DNA from: Dipteris shenzhenensis
Taxonomy: Eukaryota; Polypodiophyta; Polypodiopsida; Gleicheniales
DNA length: 64,000 nucleotides
Direction: 5' to 3' (one strand)
NCBI GenBank assembly: GCA_047967505.1
Contig: CM106540.1
Shown here: positions 41,501 through 54,528 of the stretch, one piece after another
How the letters are laid out: each line of letters begins with the position of its first letter
Position numbering within the stretch: the stretch's first letter is position 1
Notes under the pieces: model-generated
Seen by the model: the letters and a program-made list of their open reading frames with translations, nothing else
What the model was told of the DNA's origin: nothing
Database searches by the model: none
Program-made: the position numbers and the translations under genes

Positions 41501-44500
41501 TATTTGTTGCAGTTATTGATGATTTATTATTGCATTTGGATGGCTCTTTTGTAGTGAAAATACGCTTATGAGTTGAAGCATGTTTTTTAAAATATTTTAC
41601 CTACAATTTTGTTGTTCTCCTTTCCATCCGAGCGACAATGGCTTTTTAAAACTTTGACATGAGGGAAGACTTAGTTGTCCTTGGCCCATTCCTGGTGGCT
41701 CATGCATGTCAATTTTTGCTAACGAGTTATTGTTTTTGGAGTCTTCATTTTTTGGGACAATAACCATGTCTTTGAACACTCAATTCTTAGAATGTTTTTT
41801 GTTGTGGAGGATATGTGAGAAGATGATTGCAGATGTCTTCTTTTTCTTATCATTGCATGGTGATGATGTTCTATTGGGAGACTTCTACTCTTCACAATCT
41901 CTATTCCACATTCTTTGTTGTCTGCAGTCTACCTGCCCCATTTCCATTCTATTCATGATTGTTGTGATTAATTAGGAGGAAAGGGGTAAATACAAAGTGG
42001 TTTGGTGGAGGCTATCTATCATTGCATGGTTTCTAGTGTTTTTCAAACATGCTCTTCAAGGTGCTATGAGGTTGATTCTCATGTGAGTCAGGTCATAATT
42101 TTTCATGTGGTAAGATGGCAAGTCTATTTTTTACTTTCATGATCTTGATTGTACCTAGTGCCATTCTTTTTCAACTTTCATGTTCTTGATTGTACCTGGT
42201 AGCCTTAATTCAAACATTAAGATGGCTAAAATCGAAGGTTTAAGAAATATCTTGATTTTTTATTTATGCTGGTTGCTGTGAGTGTCTTTGGAGTGTTGTA
42301 GCTACAAAGATTCTATGTACTGTTATTCCTGTGAATGTCTTCTTTAAATTTTGTATCTACAATCTAAGGTATTCTCCTTCTTTGTGCACTTTCCAACTAC
42401 TCTTGTGATCATTGGTTGAGTGCTTTTGGTGCAATTAAGGGTTTCTTTTTTGTACATGTCATTTCAGATGTTCTTCTTTCTGAACTTTTTGACTCCTCTT
42501 TGCGATTGCTAGGTGAAGTCCTTGTTGAAGCAAGTTTTTTGGTGCATGTCATTTAGGATAAGATTTGATAGCATGAACTTTTCTTTTGAAGATCATCATT
42601 TTATCAATCTCTCTTTGTGCCCTTCATTAATCTGCATGAATTAGTTTTGTGAAATGCCAAATAACCCTTCGTTATAGACATTTTGGAGCTACCTTTTTTT
42701 ATCAATTATCTCACGCTGTGCTTTGATTCTTACGACTTGCTTGCAACATTTTTGCACCTTCATTCTTGTATTTTTCTCTATGTGGTCAATAGTGATATTC
42801 AATGTTTGTCGTGGTCAGTGTAAAGGTTTTTTACGACTTTCCCTATTTTATTACTGTTTCCACTTGATTTTCCCAATGTATTTTATGAACATTTAGCAAA
42901 GGTTTTTAGGATGACTATGCATATCTTGAGAAATTTTTGTTAATGATTGAGTGCAGATCTATAGAATGAGTTTTTTTCTATTATATTGTATTGTTTACTA
43001 TTTTTCCTTTGTATATATTCATGTGGAAGGTAACCCCCACGTTTGTCATTATCACTATCATATGTTTTCAGAAGTTCTAGCTTCGACCTGTTGCGGTACC
43101 TAATGTTTTTAGTTATTGTCAGAATAAAAGAGTTTCATTATTGTTTTGTATCAGTTTAATTGATGCATTGGAAAGTTTTCTTTTAGTTTTAAGTCAACGT
43201 TTCAAACTTGCTTTAAAGGTATTGAACAATGTGATTCAATTCTTTAGAGAGTTTAATCTTGTTTTTCTTGGAAATAAGTGTTTGTTTTTATGCATTTCTT
43301 ACATGTTGCAATATCATATTAAACCAGATGCACTTAGGAAAACTAGTGTTGCATCTTTTCGTAACATGAATATTGCAAAGGAACAAAATGAACGGCATTG
43401 AAACAATGAGTTCTTTAATGCTGATGTATTTAACAAATTGTATCCACCACAAACAACAAAGAGAAATGAATATGTGTACCTACTATGCAACAATGAATAT
43501 GATTTCTCTCCAGTTGATCCATTCATATTCATCATAATTGTTGAGACATTTTCAAATTTGATGCAAACTCTGATGTTAGGTTTTAGACAATAGAAAATAA
43601 GTTTAAAGGTGATAAGCCATGCACACTCCAACTTGTTCTAACTTATCCAACCATGTGCATCTACCCTTGTACTTATGAAAAGAATTTAATAAAAGGAACC
43701 TTCCTTTTTTATTTCCAAGGTCAAACCATATGGAATGTATAATGTAGGAAAGCTATACATATAAATAAATTCCCAAAATTCTTATCTCCTCATCATAGAA
43801 GAATTAATGAAACAATACATGAATTGAAAATTATTAATGATGTTGAGGAACGTTTAGATGGCCTCCAAATAGCTTTTACACAAATAAGAGAATTGACATA
43901 CAATTGTCAATATGGACTAATTGGGAGTATTGTCAATGTCTTTCTAGACACATTCAACATCCAATACATTTTACCTCTTTTTCTTAATGATGAAGCATAA
44001 TACGAGCCGGTATCAAAAATATACGACAATACAAGTCAAATAATGTAATTGGAAAAGTATGACTATCAATTCATATAAAAGCATTTCATTCTCTTATACA
44101 AACATCATTGTATATATCAAATAACATTTTTATAAATAATCAATGGTGACTGGAGAGAGGGGGGAAAAAGAAGTAGATAGCTCCATCCATTCGATCTGAG
44201 GAGATTATTGACTATAAAAATATAAGTTTACTCCATCGATTTGTAAGTGAACAGGGAAGGATTTCACTCAAATTAATGAGTAGGTTGACCCTGAGACAAC
44301 ATCACTCAATAGTTGTCACAATCATATTTCAGCTTTGCCACCTTTCTCGATAAGCTTTCCCCTTGCTCTTTTCCCTTTCCTAACAATTTAGAAAGCACTA
44401 GAAGCTTCTCCTGGAATCGCAGGAACTTGCAAGCTTCTAGTGCAACCTTATGCCGAGAGAGCCAAAGAAAAATGAATAGAATGTGCTCTTCCCCATGTTG

Positions 44501-47430
44501 CACTAGGATTATTGTGAAGTCATATTATCTTTATATGTGCCAATCAATCATGAAAACGGAGTGATGTATATTGATCTATAAATTTGTGTATTATAATGAA
44601 GCCACGACTGATTTGACCTTTTTCTTTCACTTCAGGAAAATAGTTCGAAGGGTAGCACAATGGTCTCCAAAACCAAAGGTTAAGGGACATTTTTAGTAAG
44701 AGATAGATCGACAGATCCGTGCTAGCAAAGCTAAAAATTTTGGTTTGTCCATGTACAAGTACTCCTACAAATAGAAAATATGAATGCAAATGCCAGAGAA
44801 GAAGAAGAAAGCAGCATTGTAAGGATAAAAGAAAATGAGATTGAAGCTAAGTGCAAACAAGTTAATGATTTTCAAAGTGAAGTAATTTTGTGGCACCATG
44901 AAAAAACTATACACCTTTAGGAGTTTTCCAAGCCAATCATTGTGAATGATCAACCTTTCCACATTTTTTTTTTGTCACCAAGGTGGATTGGAAATACAAA
45001 ACTAACATGGATATCATTAAATGGGAGTTAATGCATGTCTTTGAAATTTGCTCATAAAACTAAAATCAATAAACATTCTTATTTGACAAGTCATGTAGTT
45101 GATATGGGTGCGCTTGAAGAAGGGAGTGCTACAAAATAAATTTTTTTATATTAAGGACGTTTCAACAATGAAAAAATTGAAAGGTTGTTGCAGTCCCGAA
45201 TAGGCTCTAGAGATTTTGAAAACGTAAGAACTTCACTTGATCATAAAGAAAAACTATGAAAGGAAGCATTTCTCTACGATGCACTGATTAGGATAGTACT
45301 TTTTTTGTCCCTCTCTTGTTTTGAAAGAATGTTGGATGCATTAGCATACTGTTTATCCAAAACTACTAAAGCATCACTAAATGAAAAACAAAAACTATGT
45401 AATTACACAATTACTAAGACAAAATCCTATTGCTTATTCTCGTTATTTTGTCCATAAACTTGGTCATATTTTATCTTCGCTTCTAAAATATGAAACAATC
45501 ATGGGTGGTAACATTATTGAATTACATTTTTGTTATTGAATTTCAAAGCAGAGGAAGACAACTTGAACATGGGATAATATGGGTTGTGTGATACTAATTC
45601 CCTTTGCAAGAAAACAAAGGAGTATTCTCAAGAGATCTAAAAAACAACCATCCAACATGTGAATTATATATATATCTCAATACAACTATGTCAATAGAAG
45701 GATGGTTAAACCATATATGTAAATAGAAATAACATATTTTTACTTTTTCATAAATCACAACTAACCAAACCAATCTTATTCTTAAGAATAGATCCAAAAG
45801 ATGTGCTTACCAATGCTTCAATTAAAAAATTAGCTTCCTATGGCAATCTAGCATGGATATACAATATATAATGGATCTATATGCAGTAGCAACATTGTAT
45901 TGTACATCATATATTATGAAAATGGATAACATCATTGATGGTCTTTTTCTTATCCCTAAACTTTATTGATAACCTTGCGCCCAACTTGGTGTGCATGGTC
46001 ACTGAATAGGAAGATGCCCTCTCTTGCAATCTTGAGGTTTCTTTGTTAGGATTTCCTATGTCGTTGGGATGCAAACACAGTTATCAACAGAACACACTAA
46101 TAATTGGGGTTTGTCATGCATGGGCAAAGCCATATGGGGGGTCAAGCAGTCAATCGAAATACAAGTATTGTTTTGAATACAAGAAGTAACAATTCAAAAA
46201 TGCAAACACATACTTGTATTGAGTGATAAGGTCTATGAATTACAAATGGCCAGAACCACGGAACCACACTCAGATGACCCTCACTCTCGTTCACCTCAGC
46301 TTGAGGCATAAGACGCTATGAGTTCTGACTAGACTCAATCCTTCTAGCCTACACACACCAAATCAAACTAGAACTAGCATGGGAAACAACCCACTATAAT
46401 TTGCTATTAACTCCTATGTACTAAGACGCTAGAAGCAATTGAGCTATGCTACCTTTCTAGTTCATTCCTTCAAAATCGTTGAACTGCTAACTCTAATTGT
46501 TTTGTCGATGCTCTTGTCCTTTTGTCCTTCGTAGTAAATTGGAGACACAGTAGTTGGCCGTGGTGCTAGCCAAATCCCAATCCTACTCATCTATGTGGTC
46601 TCGATCCAAGCTAGTATAACTCAAGTCATGACTTGACCCAAGCCACAGTGTTAACTAGGAGTTAACATTCACCGTCACAAATCTCTCTGTTGGTGGTCTA
46701 GTGGTGGAGTGTCATTTGCGAAACCCATAATTGATCCTTTTGGGCAACAAGCTTTGTTGGCTGCAAAGTCACTGGGGGATGTCTGATGAGAGTTAGAGTG
46801 GAGGATGCATGCCAAAATTTAGAAGTGTTGATGAGTATAGCTTGTCCTGTATGCTTAGGTTCTCTGGAGAAAAGATGAGGGTGAAGGCTAGGGATGAAGG
46901 CCACTAATATCGATTGGTGTTGGCTCTGAATAGTTATGCCATGCTTTGATCCATTCCCATATTGTGCAACTCAAGTCTTGCCAATACCAAGCCATGTCCT
47001 CAAAATGCAGCTAACATTGGATGGAGGATCCACCCACTTTTCAATTGAGGGTCTACACACTATCAATTTATACATGGTGGTAGCCTTGGTCAAACATAGC
47101 AGAGCAACTACTCGAGGAGTCATAGTTGCTGAGAGAATTAAGTTAGAAGATTGAGGACTCCAAGTAGTTTAACAAGTTCATTTGATATGCTATTGTGCTT
47201 GGCTCCAAAAAATTCCCACTGTTTAATGGCTTTTTCCTTCACCACTAAGTCAAAAGCACTCATTTCCCACTCATACTTAGACATCTACTTAGTAGGATTA
47301 TCATAGTCATCCAAAATGCTCTTCAAACCAAATTGCATTTGTAAGTCAGGAAAACTACTATTCTTGTGGGGGTGGTTTGTATAGAGATCTAGGAGGAGTG
47401 ACTCTTAAGAGAACTTAAGGTTTGCAGGAA
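38570..47430. other. Gene-free AT-rich region upstream of UXS
   Basis: I found no conserved protein, RNA gene or intact element. A purine-rich GAGAGGGAGGAAGAG tract lies at 39240-39560 and a small duplication at 41394-41491. Short ORFs at 43.1-43.6 and 44.3-44.9 kb lack recognisable domains and have competing ORFs on the other strand. Confidence 0.5.
41394..41491. repeat. 54-bp-offset tandem duplication
   Basis: CTATATTATGTCTCTATGGG at 41394 recurs as CTATATTATGTCTCTGTGGG at 41448. Both continue CTTTTGCTGC(G/A)AGTTC and end ATTATTT, with three differences over 44 bp. Just upstream, CCTATTGGTAGTTC is also doubled. Confidence 0.9.
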
Positions 47431-47435
47431 AAGGC

Positions 47436-48152
47436 TTGGCAAGTCACTTTGCTCATTCAAGCTACGATCTACAAAAATTAGATCCTCTTGTTATGGTTGG
47501 TCCACAACATCAGAATAATATGGAGGCAAAGTTTGCATACCTTTCTCAAAACTACATACTGAGGGAGGCACAATGCCGTCGCATACCAATCACTCAAGGA
47601 GCCAGAGGTGCAAGCCTCCCTCGCACTGACAGGCCTTGGACCTATTGTGGACCGCCTCCCTTGTCACTTGGAAACGAAGCTGCTCAGGGAATCCCTCTAG
47701 GCCTACAACTCGAACACCAACGTCGGCATCTGATGCGACACAGTAGGCACCCCCCACTTTTACACCTCAATGTGGATGTGGTGTGCATTGCCTTTGGCCT
47801 TCCTGTCATCGTGGAGAAGTACTCTCAGAAGAAAAAGCTGCACGAAGCCCTCATCCAGATCTGCAACTATGACCGGAAGAAGAGCAAGGGCCGCATCCAC
47901 TTCTTCGAGATCACCAAGTTGGAATTGGAGAAATCAACACGCGTGCTTCAGTGTTGGCTGACCCAAGTCAAGCATATGGACCACCACCAATCCATCATGC
48001 CCAACATTCTCGCAAGTTTGGCATCACCTCAGGTCACCAACTGGGTGGACTACTTCTGCAACCAGATGCGAGAGGACCTTAAGATGCATGATGAAATCCT
48101 TGGCAACCCCATGCAATATATGCCAGTGCTCTACCATATGCTTCAGCAATAA
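47436..48152 (+). CDS. Unrecognised 238-codon ORF, probably element-derived
   Basis: Starts MASHFAHSSYDLQ and ends YHMLQQ-TAA. The second half is helical and charged (IVEKYSQKKKLHEALIQICN, then FFEITKLELEKSTRVLQCWL). No domain is recognised. The codons are more GC-rich than the surroundings. A Pro- and Ser-rich continuation in other frames (48197-48652) suggests a longer frameshifted coding unit, as in a decayed retroelement Gag. Its neighbours are retroelement remnants. It could instead be a fragment of a host gene exon. Confidence 0.35.
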   Translation: MASHFAHSSYDLQKLDPLVMVGPQHQNNMEAKFAYLSQNYILREAQCRRIPITQGARGASLPRTDRPWTYCGPPPLSLGNEAAQGIPLGLQLEHQRRHLMRHSRHPPLLHLNVDVVCIAFGLPVIVEKYSQKKKLHEALIQICNYDRKKSKGRIHFFEITKLELEKSTRVLQCWLTQVKHMDHHQSIMPNILASLASPQVTNWVDYFCNQMREDLKMHDEILGNPMQYMPVLYHMLQQ

Positions 48153-48196
48153 CCGCCGATTGGTATGGGCTGGTTGACAAAGCAGCTGTAGGACCT

Positions 48197-48652
48197 ATGC
48201 CAACCGAGGAAGAAGATACATTGGACATACTTAAACTACCAAGCACAAATCTGATTGCCACCCCCTCCAACCATCCTGCTCAGCCACCTCTTGGTAGCCA
48301 ACTACATGCCCAATACAAAGACGCCAGGTGCAAGAATTCCTATGCAAGCAGCATCAAGTCGAGCACTCCGATCCACATTCTAAGGGCAAGGCCACCATCC
48401 AGAACCCCATCAACATTGATGACTTCCCTGGGGAAGATACTATACACATTGGCCTCCACCCTGGAGCCCAAGGCACTGAGGCCACCCCCTCTACTCCCCA
48501 AGTCTCGACCTCACCTTCCTCCCACCCCCAAGAGACCGCCTCCTTCATCAACGAATCCTCTTCATCCCATGGGCCAGTCTTACAAAAGCCCTCCAATTTT
48601 GCAGCGTGCCCCAGTATCAGACCCTAGGTGGTTACAGCACCCCGTCAATTGA
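48197..48652 (+). pseudogene. Possible frameshifted continuation of the 47436 ORF
   Basis: Open frame reading PTEEEDTLDILKLPSTNLIA, then rich in Pro and Ser, with an alternative frame at 48328-48627 reading NIDDFPGEDTIHIGLHPGAQ. The frames overlap, so only part of each can be real. The acidic, low-complexity composition fits a linker region. No family assignment is possible. Confidence 0.25.
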
Positions 48653-48998
48653 GCAGCTCTCATGCGCCGAACAGATGGAGCTCTAGCTCTGCTGTTGCTA
48701 GATGCAATGGCCTAGCTCCCGCAGGTGGCGCGAACAATTTTGCAAAGGAAGCAAGAGCATTCCTCTAAGCTATTATCCACTCTTCTCCATGCACAACTCA
48801 TGCGCATGACAGCCACATGCTTCTGGTTGCCGTAGCAAATAAACAATATAGCTAGCTCGCAAAGAGCCCAATATCATAAACGCTTCATCAAAAAAGAAAA
48901 AAAAAACTGCTCTCACAAAGAGGTCATCTACTCACACTGAGGGCGTCTATTGACAAAGAGCTCGACTGCTCACAAAGAGCCCACCTAATAAGTCTCCT

Positions 48999-50607
48999 TC
49001 AAAAAGACCATCCCTGATCCTTCAAGAACTCAGCTTCTATAGACATAGATGTCTCTTTCACACCTTCCACGATCATGGCCTTCTCTTTACCTTTATCTGG
49101 CTTTGTGACTTCATCATGTTTCTTACTGTAGCAGAACTTCTCCACATGACCATCTTTTCCACAGTAAACAATGTCGAGTGTCTCAAACAGTTCTCTTCTT
49201 CTTGTCGATAGCCGAGTAAGCTCTTGAATCGTAAATGGATGAACAAATACGCTTCTCCTCACTTACGAGCATTCCCACACAGTCTAGGTACTCCAGATCA
49301 TCATCAAGACGTAAAATCCGAACTATTTCACCAAACTGCTCCATAGGTAAACTTCTAAGCAAGATAGCCTTCTTATCTTCATCCTCAACTCACGCTCCTA
49401 CATCACTCAATTGCCTTAGAAGAGCTTGCATGCGGTTTAGAAACACACCCAATGTCTCAGATTCATTAATATGGAGATCAAATAAATCTTGTTTGAGATT
49501 CTACTTCGAGTGCTTCAGCGAACTCTGAATAGAGCTTCTAGTGTTTGCCAATTCTCTGCTGTCGTGGCTTTCACATTAAGGTGGTGGAAGTACTTAGGTC
49601 CTAAAGCTCTACCCATAAAGCCAATTGCCTTTTCATCCTTCTCTTCCCAAATGGGAACTTTATTTGCATCATGAGAGCACTCCTTCTGCTTCTTCTCTGT
49701 ACCAGCAACAATATGCCAAAGTCCCTTTTGCATGAAGAGTAAACACGTAGCCAGTTGCCAAGAAGCAAAGTTTTGATCATTAAAGGTCACTAGTATTGCT
49801 CCGCCCTTATCCTTCTTTGATGCATCCATTGTCAAAATCGATTGGGATTGAGGAGGATTCAAAAACAGGCCTTTGCTAAAATATCAAGAGATGATCTCGA
49901 CTCATGACTTCGCCTACTCATTTTTCTTCTCACAACTAGGAGTCTTGCCTTTGAATTGATAGCTTGTTTAGACATGTATGAATCACAATACCTCTCAGAA
50001 ATTATTAACCATTGATAGTAATCAAAGATACAAATGAGATGACGAAAGAATTACTTGTGCCAAAGATTACATGCAATATAAAATTCTTTAGGTAAAAACT
50101 GCGCACCCCTATTGGGTTTGTTGTAGTATACAACTCAAGACAATTAGCCAGAAAGGCTTGATAAATGATCATGACACATAGTCATGATCATGACACACAT
50201 AGTGTACTTGTCTCCTCCACACACCTTCATTATATACTCCTTGTAGGAGCTCCCAATCATGCGCCAAAAGCATCTATCCTACTCTCAACTATCTATCTCT
50301 CACAAACCGACTCTCATAATACCCTAGATGATCAGTAGGTTGGTCGAGATGGCTGCAATGAGCAGACAAGAGGTAAGTGATATAGAACCCACGAGAAACT
50401 TGAAGGTCACAACCATATCTAGAATATGCCATGTACTTTTACATGCCAAGAACGATCAATCAAGCAAGCTTGGTTGCATGGGCCAATCCCATTGTTGTGT
50501 TTGTGCCACCCAGCTAATCATACGATGCTCTTGGAACCTTAGGACTATAGAGACCTCCCCATGAGGATGAGCTATCAGGCTCTGAGCCAACAAGTACGGC
50601 CAAGATG
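48999..50607 (-). mobile_element. Ty1/copia fragment (gag with upstream primer-site-like segment)
   Basis: Gag starts near 49862 (MNPPQSQSILTMDASKKDKG) with FNDQNFASWQLATCLLFMQK, then KAIGFMGRALGPKY, LFDLHINESETLGVFLNRMQ and ILLRSLPMEQFGEIVRIL across a frameshift. The knuckle reads VYCGKDGHVEKFC, in which the first Cys of CX2CX4HX4C is lost. Everything after 48999 is missing. A primer-site-like TTGGCTCAGAGCCTGATAGC lies at 50588-50570 in a segment shared with 13221-13320, about 700 bp upstream of gag. Dead fragment. Confidence 0.7.
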
Positions 50608-51119
50608 AATTCCTAGTATTACCATCTAGTGTCACAAATGCTCTTGCCATCTTTCGACAAATGATGAATGATATATTTTAGCCTTATTGGGGTAAATTTG
50701 TGGTGTTTTTTTGGATGATAACCTGGTCTATAAGTAAACCTTGGTAGAGCATGATACCCATTTAGAGTCGTCCTTGATATTCTAACATGAGAGAAACTAT
50801 ATGCAAAAGAGTCTAAATGTGACTTTCTTAAATGCGAAAGATCTTGTATATTGTCTCTATAGTCTTCATTGGTTGGATTAGAGAGTATCAGAATGGCCTA
50901 TACCTTAGACAATTAGATGGGTTTGGTCTCTTTTAGGCTAAGATAGCTCTCTCATTAATAAAACTTATTAAAGGGGTGACAAAGAAGAGAAACAAGCTTG
51001 TACATTGGAGTAAAGGCCTAAATAATATTTTGAAACTGTGAAACATTAGGTTAGCACTATACTATGTTAGCTATTGTGGATCCTAATAAACTATTTGTTA
51101 AATGATGCTCAATGAAAGT

Positions 51120-52600
51120 AATACACAAAAGAAAATGAGTTATATGTAGTAATGCATGCCTTAAATGTGTGGGGAAATTATTTATATGGCTCAACTTTTG
51201 AGGTTTTAGTTGGTCATAAACCTCTTAAGTACTTTTGTAATCATCTTGACTGGAGGGAAATAAAGCCAATACAGGTAGAAATAATACAAGAATTTGATTT
51301 CTACATCATGAAGGTAGTGAGAGTTAAGCAAGAGATGTTTTGAGTAGGATTGTTGAAGTTAAATGTGCTAGGTTTTGCTGAAGTAGAAATTGATTTTATC
51401 ATTTTCTAAAAGGCCAATGCAAGAATGGTAGGTATTTTGGCCAGATAAGAAGGTGTGAGATCTACAAGAGTAGATAAAGATTCTCAGGATATGGAGAATA
51501 CTTTTTTTGAGAATGAGGCTAGATATTAGTATATAAGCTGAAATGGATTGTTACATTGCAAGGATAAATGGTAAAGTGTAACTTTTATTAGATGAAAATG
51601 AAAGTGTATGTCCATGCCTATGAGATAAAGTGCCAACAATTCCAAATTAATAAAGTGGAAGAATTGAGATTGGAGGCCTATTGCATCCTCTATAAGTTAA
51701 ATCAAAAATAAATTTATGGATGTCATCATAGGGTTACCTTAGAAAAATAGAGGACATGATGTGGGTTGAGTTGTATATCATTGACTCTCCAAGCTACAAA
51801 ATTTATTGATCAAGATTTTAGACTTTAAGGTTATAATAGTCAATGATCCAAATTGGAAGCTCATTGGACAAAGCAAGTAGTTTTTGTGAAATTGGAAACT
51901 ACTTTAAACCCAAGATTACATGATCATCCTCAATTTGATGGCTAGGATATGCTCAGAGCATACATCTCTGAGAAACCTTAAATTGGGAGAGGTGTCTTCC
52001 CAATGATGGAATTTGCATTTGATAGTCCTAAGCATTCGGCTACATGATATAGCCTGGTTATGCTTATCTATGGATACTAGCTTATCACACTAATTGCCTT
52101 GTGCTTACAATACAAATAGCTAAATAATCCTTAGAATAGATGCAAGAAATGCTAATACAAGCTAAAGATTCAATAAAAAATGCTAAAGATAAAGAAAATG
52201 TTTATGTGGATAAAAAAACCACCCCTACAATTCTTAAGTAATGCATGTGGGTGTACGTTTACAAGTCCAAAATATTTTATGACTATAAGGACTAGTGAAA
52301 TATCCAAAGCTTCCCAGTAGATCTTTCAATCCTTTTGCCATCATTCAAGAAATTAATGATACAGCTTATAAGTTAGAACTCCCTTCGATTTGAGATATGT
52401 TCCACATGAACTTGAAAAGATTCTAGACAAAAAACAAAAAGAAGTCATGAATATAATTATTTTCTTAGTATTGTATTAAGTGGAAAGATAGGCTGGATGA
52501 AGATTCAACCTTGGAGAGGGTTACCACCTTTAAAGAAGCACTTCCCTAACTTTATTTTTAAGGATGTAAAAATTGAGGGGGAAAGATTATTAATCAAAGA
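51120..52600 (+). mobile_element. Heavily decayed Ty3/gypsy pol remnant
   Basis: RNase H remains at 51130-51350: ENELYVVMHALNVWGNYLYG, then VGHKPLKYFCNHLD and IQEFDFYI. Downstream traces include a C-terminal integrase-like NPFAIIQEINDTAYKLELPS (about 52325-52390) and a chromodomain-like KWKDRLDEDSTLERVTTFKE (52480-52540). Stops and indels are dense. The order matches a gypsy element on the plus strand. LTRs were not found. Confidence 0.6.
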
Positions 52601-54500
52601 TGTGTTAGGATTGCCTACACTTTGAGCTCCATGAAAGGAGTATACCTATTCCACATGGCCTAGTAGAAGCAATTTTTCATTGTAGGATAGAATCTCTATG
52701 CTCATAACTGCTTGTGAAGATTGATGCACATAAATTCATACACGAGCACACAATATCCATTGCTACACAGCTTATATTGAATTTATGGAAGAAAACACTT
52801 ATACTTTGCTCATTCATATACAAGATGCAATACATGTGGCAATATCATACTCAGTGCACCCATGCCTTTGTCTCCTCTCCATCAAATTATATCCATACTC
52901 ACTCATGAGCACACCTTGCCACTCACTATGCTCTGTGTGCCACAACTTAACATCATACCATCTACGCTCTAAAATGATGACCCTACTTTTGCAACACCAT
53001 AGCTTTACTAATTAGCAACCAACAAATCCCTCAAAATAGACTATAGGTCCCTTAAGACATTTTTCACCTTAGTACTTTGCATATTCTCCATATAGGGTAT
53101 CTTGCCATTAAAGTAGCAAAGTCATTTCCATAGACCCACTTGAGACTTCACAATAAACTCTCATTGGGACTATTAGTAGAGTTGATCCATGACTTTCAAC
53201 TACATTTCACCTTGATGGTCATCTCCATCGTGCTTGGATCTCTACCATGGTTTAGTCCATATGGTTCAATCCATCATGCTCAAGGTAGAGGGTGTTGTTC
53301 AGTTATCATATCCATCATGATTGAGTCTCTACCATGGTTCAATCCATATGGTTTGGAATTTGGCCCGGGCTTAGTTTGTTCCTTTTCCTTTGGCTCGGGC
53401 TTAGTTTGTTCCTTTTCCTTGGCCTTTGCTTCACTATTGGGCCCCTTTGTTTTGGGCATCCAACATTTCCCTAGATGTTGTTATATCCCATGTCCTCATG
53501 GCTCTATCTTTGTTTGTTGGGTCATGATCCAATATTTGGTATTGTTGTTCCACCTTGGGTTTGGGTGGGTTCTTGCATCACGTAGCAGGCCCATGATCTA
53601 TGTGGCTTGTATATCTGATTGCATCATTTGATGGTGTGATGATTTTCTTCACCTTCATGATTTAGAGCTTTATGGCTCATTGCAAGGCTATAAGAGACAC
53701 TATCTCCCTTCGTTGTATCTTTGATTATCTTCATTGATAGGTAGCCATAAGGGTCTATTACTTTGTGCAAGGCACAATATTTTGGAAAATAGGCTTAGCC
53801 TTCACTTCTAGCTCATCTTCTATGAGCTCAATTAACATAGGTTGTCTCTTGCACTCTTTGTTGTGTGTCTCATATTGGCTCCATTTGGAATTTGTGGCTT
53901 GCTCCATTGGGTGCGAAAAAGTCCTTGTAGCCATACTTCTTTTTTTCCTTATAGCCATAGTTCATGAGGAGCAATGGCCCAGTGCACCCTTGATGTGTGT
54001 GTAATTCCATTATCACCTCTTCATATTTCTATGCTAAGGAACTAATGGAGGTCTCATTTGTTTCATGAAAAATTTGGATGTGAGATGATATTTGACTTAT
54101 GAAATAAGTTATCCATCGAGTCATTATCATAAAGCACAATGTCTTGTGCTATCTATCGAATGTATAAAGAGGATTTGAATGATTGGCATAAATCCCACTA
54201 TAATAAATGATTGTGAATTTTTGTATTCCAAGAACATGGAGCATATAAGAGATTTTTAAAATTTGCAAACTTTATTTTCCATGCCTTTGACAACATACTC
54301 TTTAGAGCGAAAATTATCTGAGCTATTGCATCTTCTTCCTTCATTTCACATGTTGCAATTGTAAGAACCTCTTGCAAGTTAAAAAGTAACATATCACTTT
54401 GTTTATGTTGTGCCTATCGTCAAATTCTACAAGGGACAACAAGCCAAGTTATGCTTATACCTAGGATCATACACATGACAAGCAAATGTTGACCATCCGT
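52600..54500. other. Unassigned sequence with local duplications
   Basis: No recognisable gene. A perfect-period 30-bp duplication lies at 53361-53420, and the phrase CTCTACCATGGTT(C/T)A(A/G)TCCATATGGTT occurs near 53240 and 53325. Minus-strand text ELIEDELEVKAKPIF near 53800 is protein-like but isolated. Confidence 0.4.
53361..53420. repeat. 30-bp tandem duplication
   Basis: TGGCCCGGGCTTAGTTTGTT with CCTTTTCCTT is followed at once by TGGCTCGGGCTTAGTTTGTT with CCTTTTCCTT. There is a single difference in 30 bp, so the duplication is recent. Confidence 0.95.
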
Positions 54501-54528
54501 GGACTCTGTGGGTGTGGTCAAACATCAC

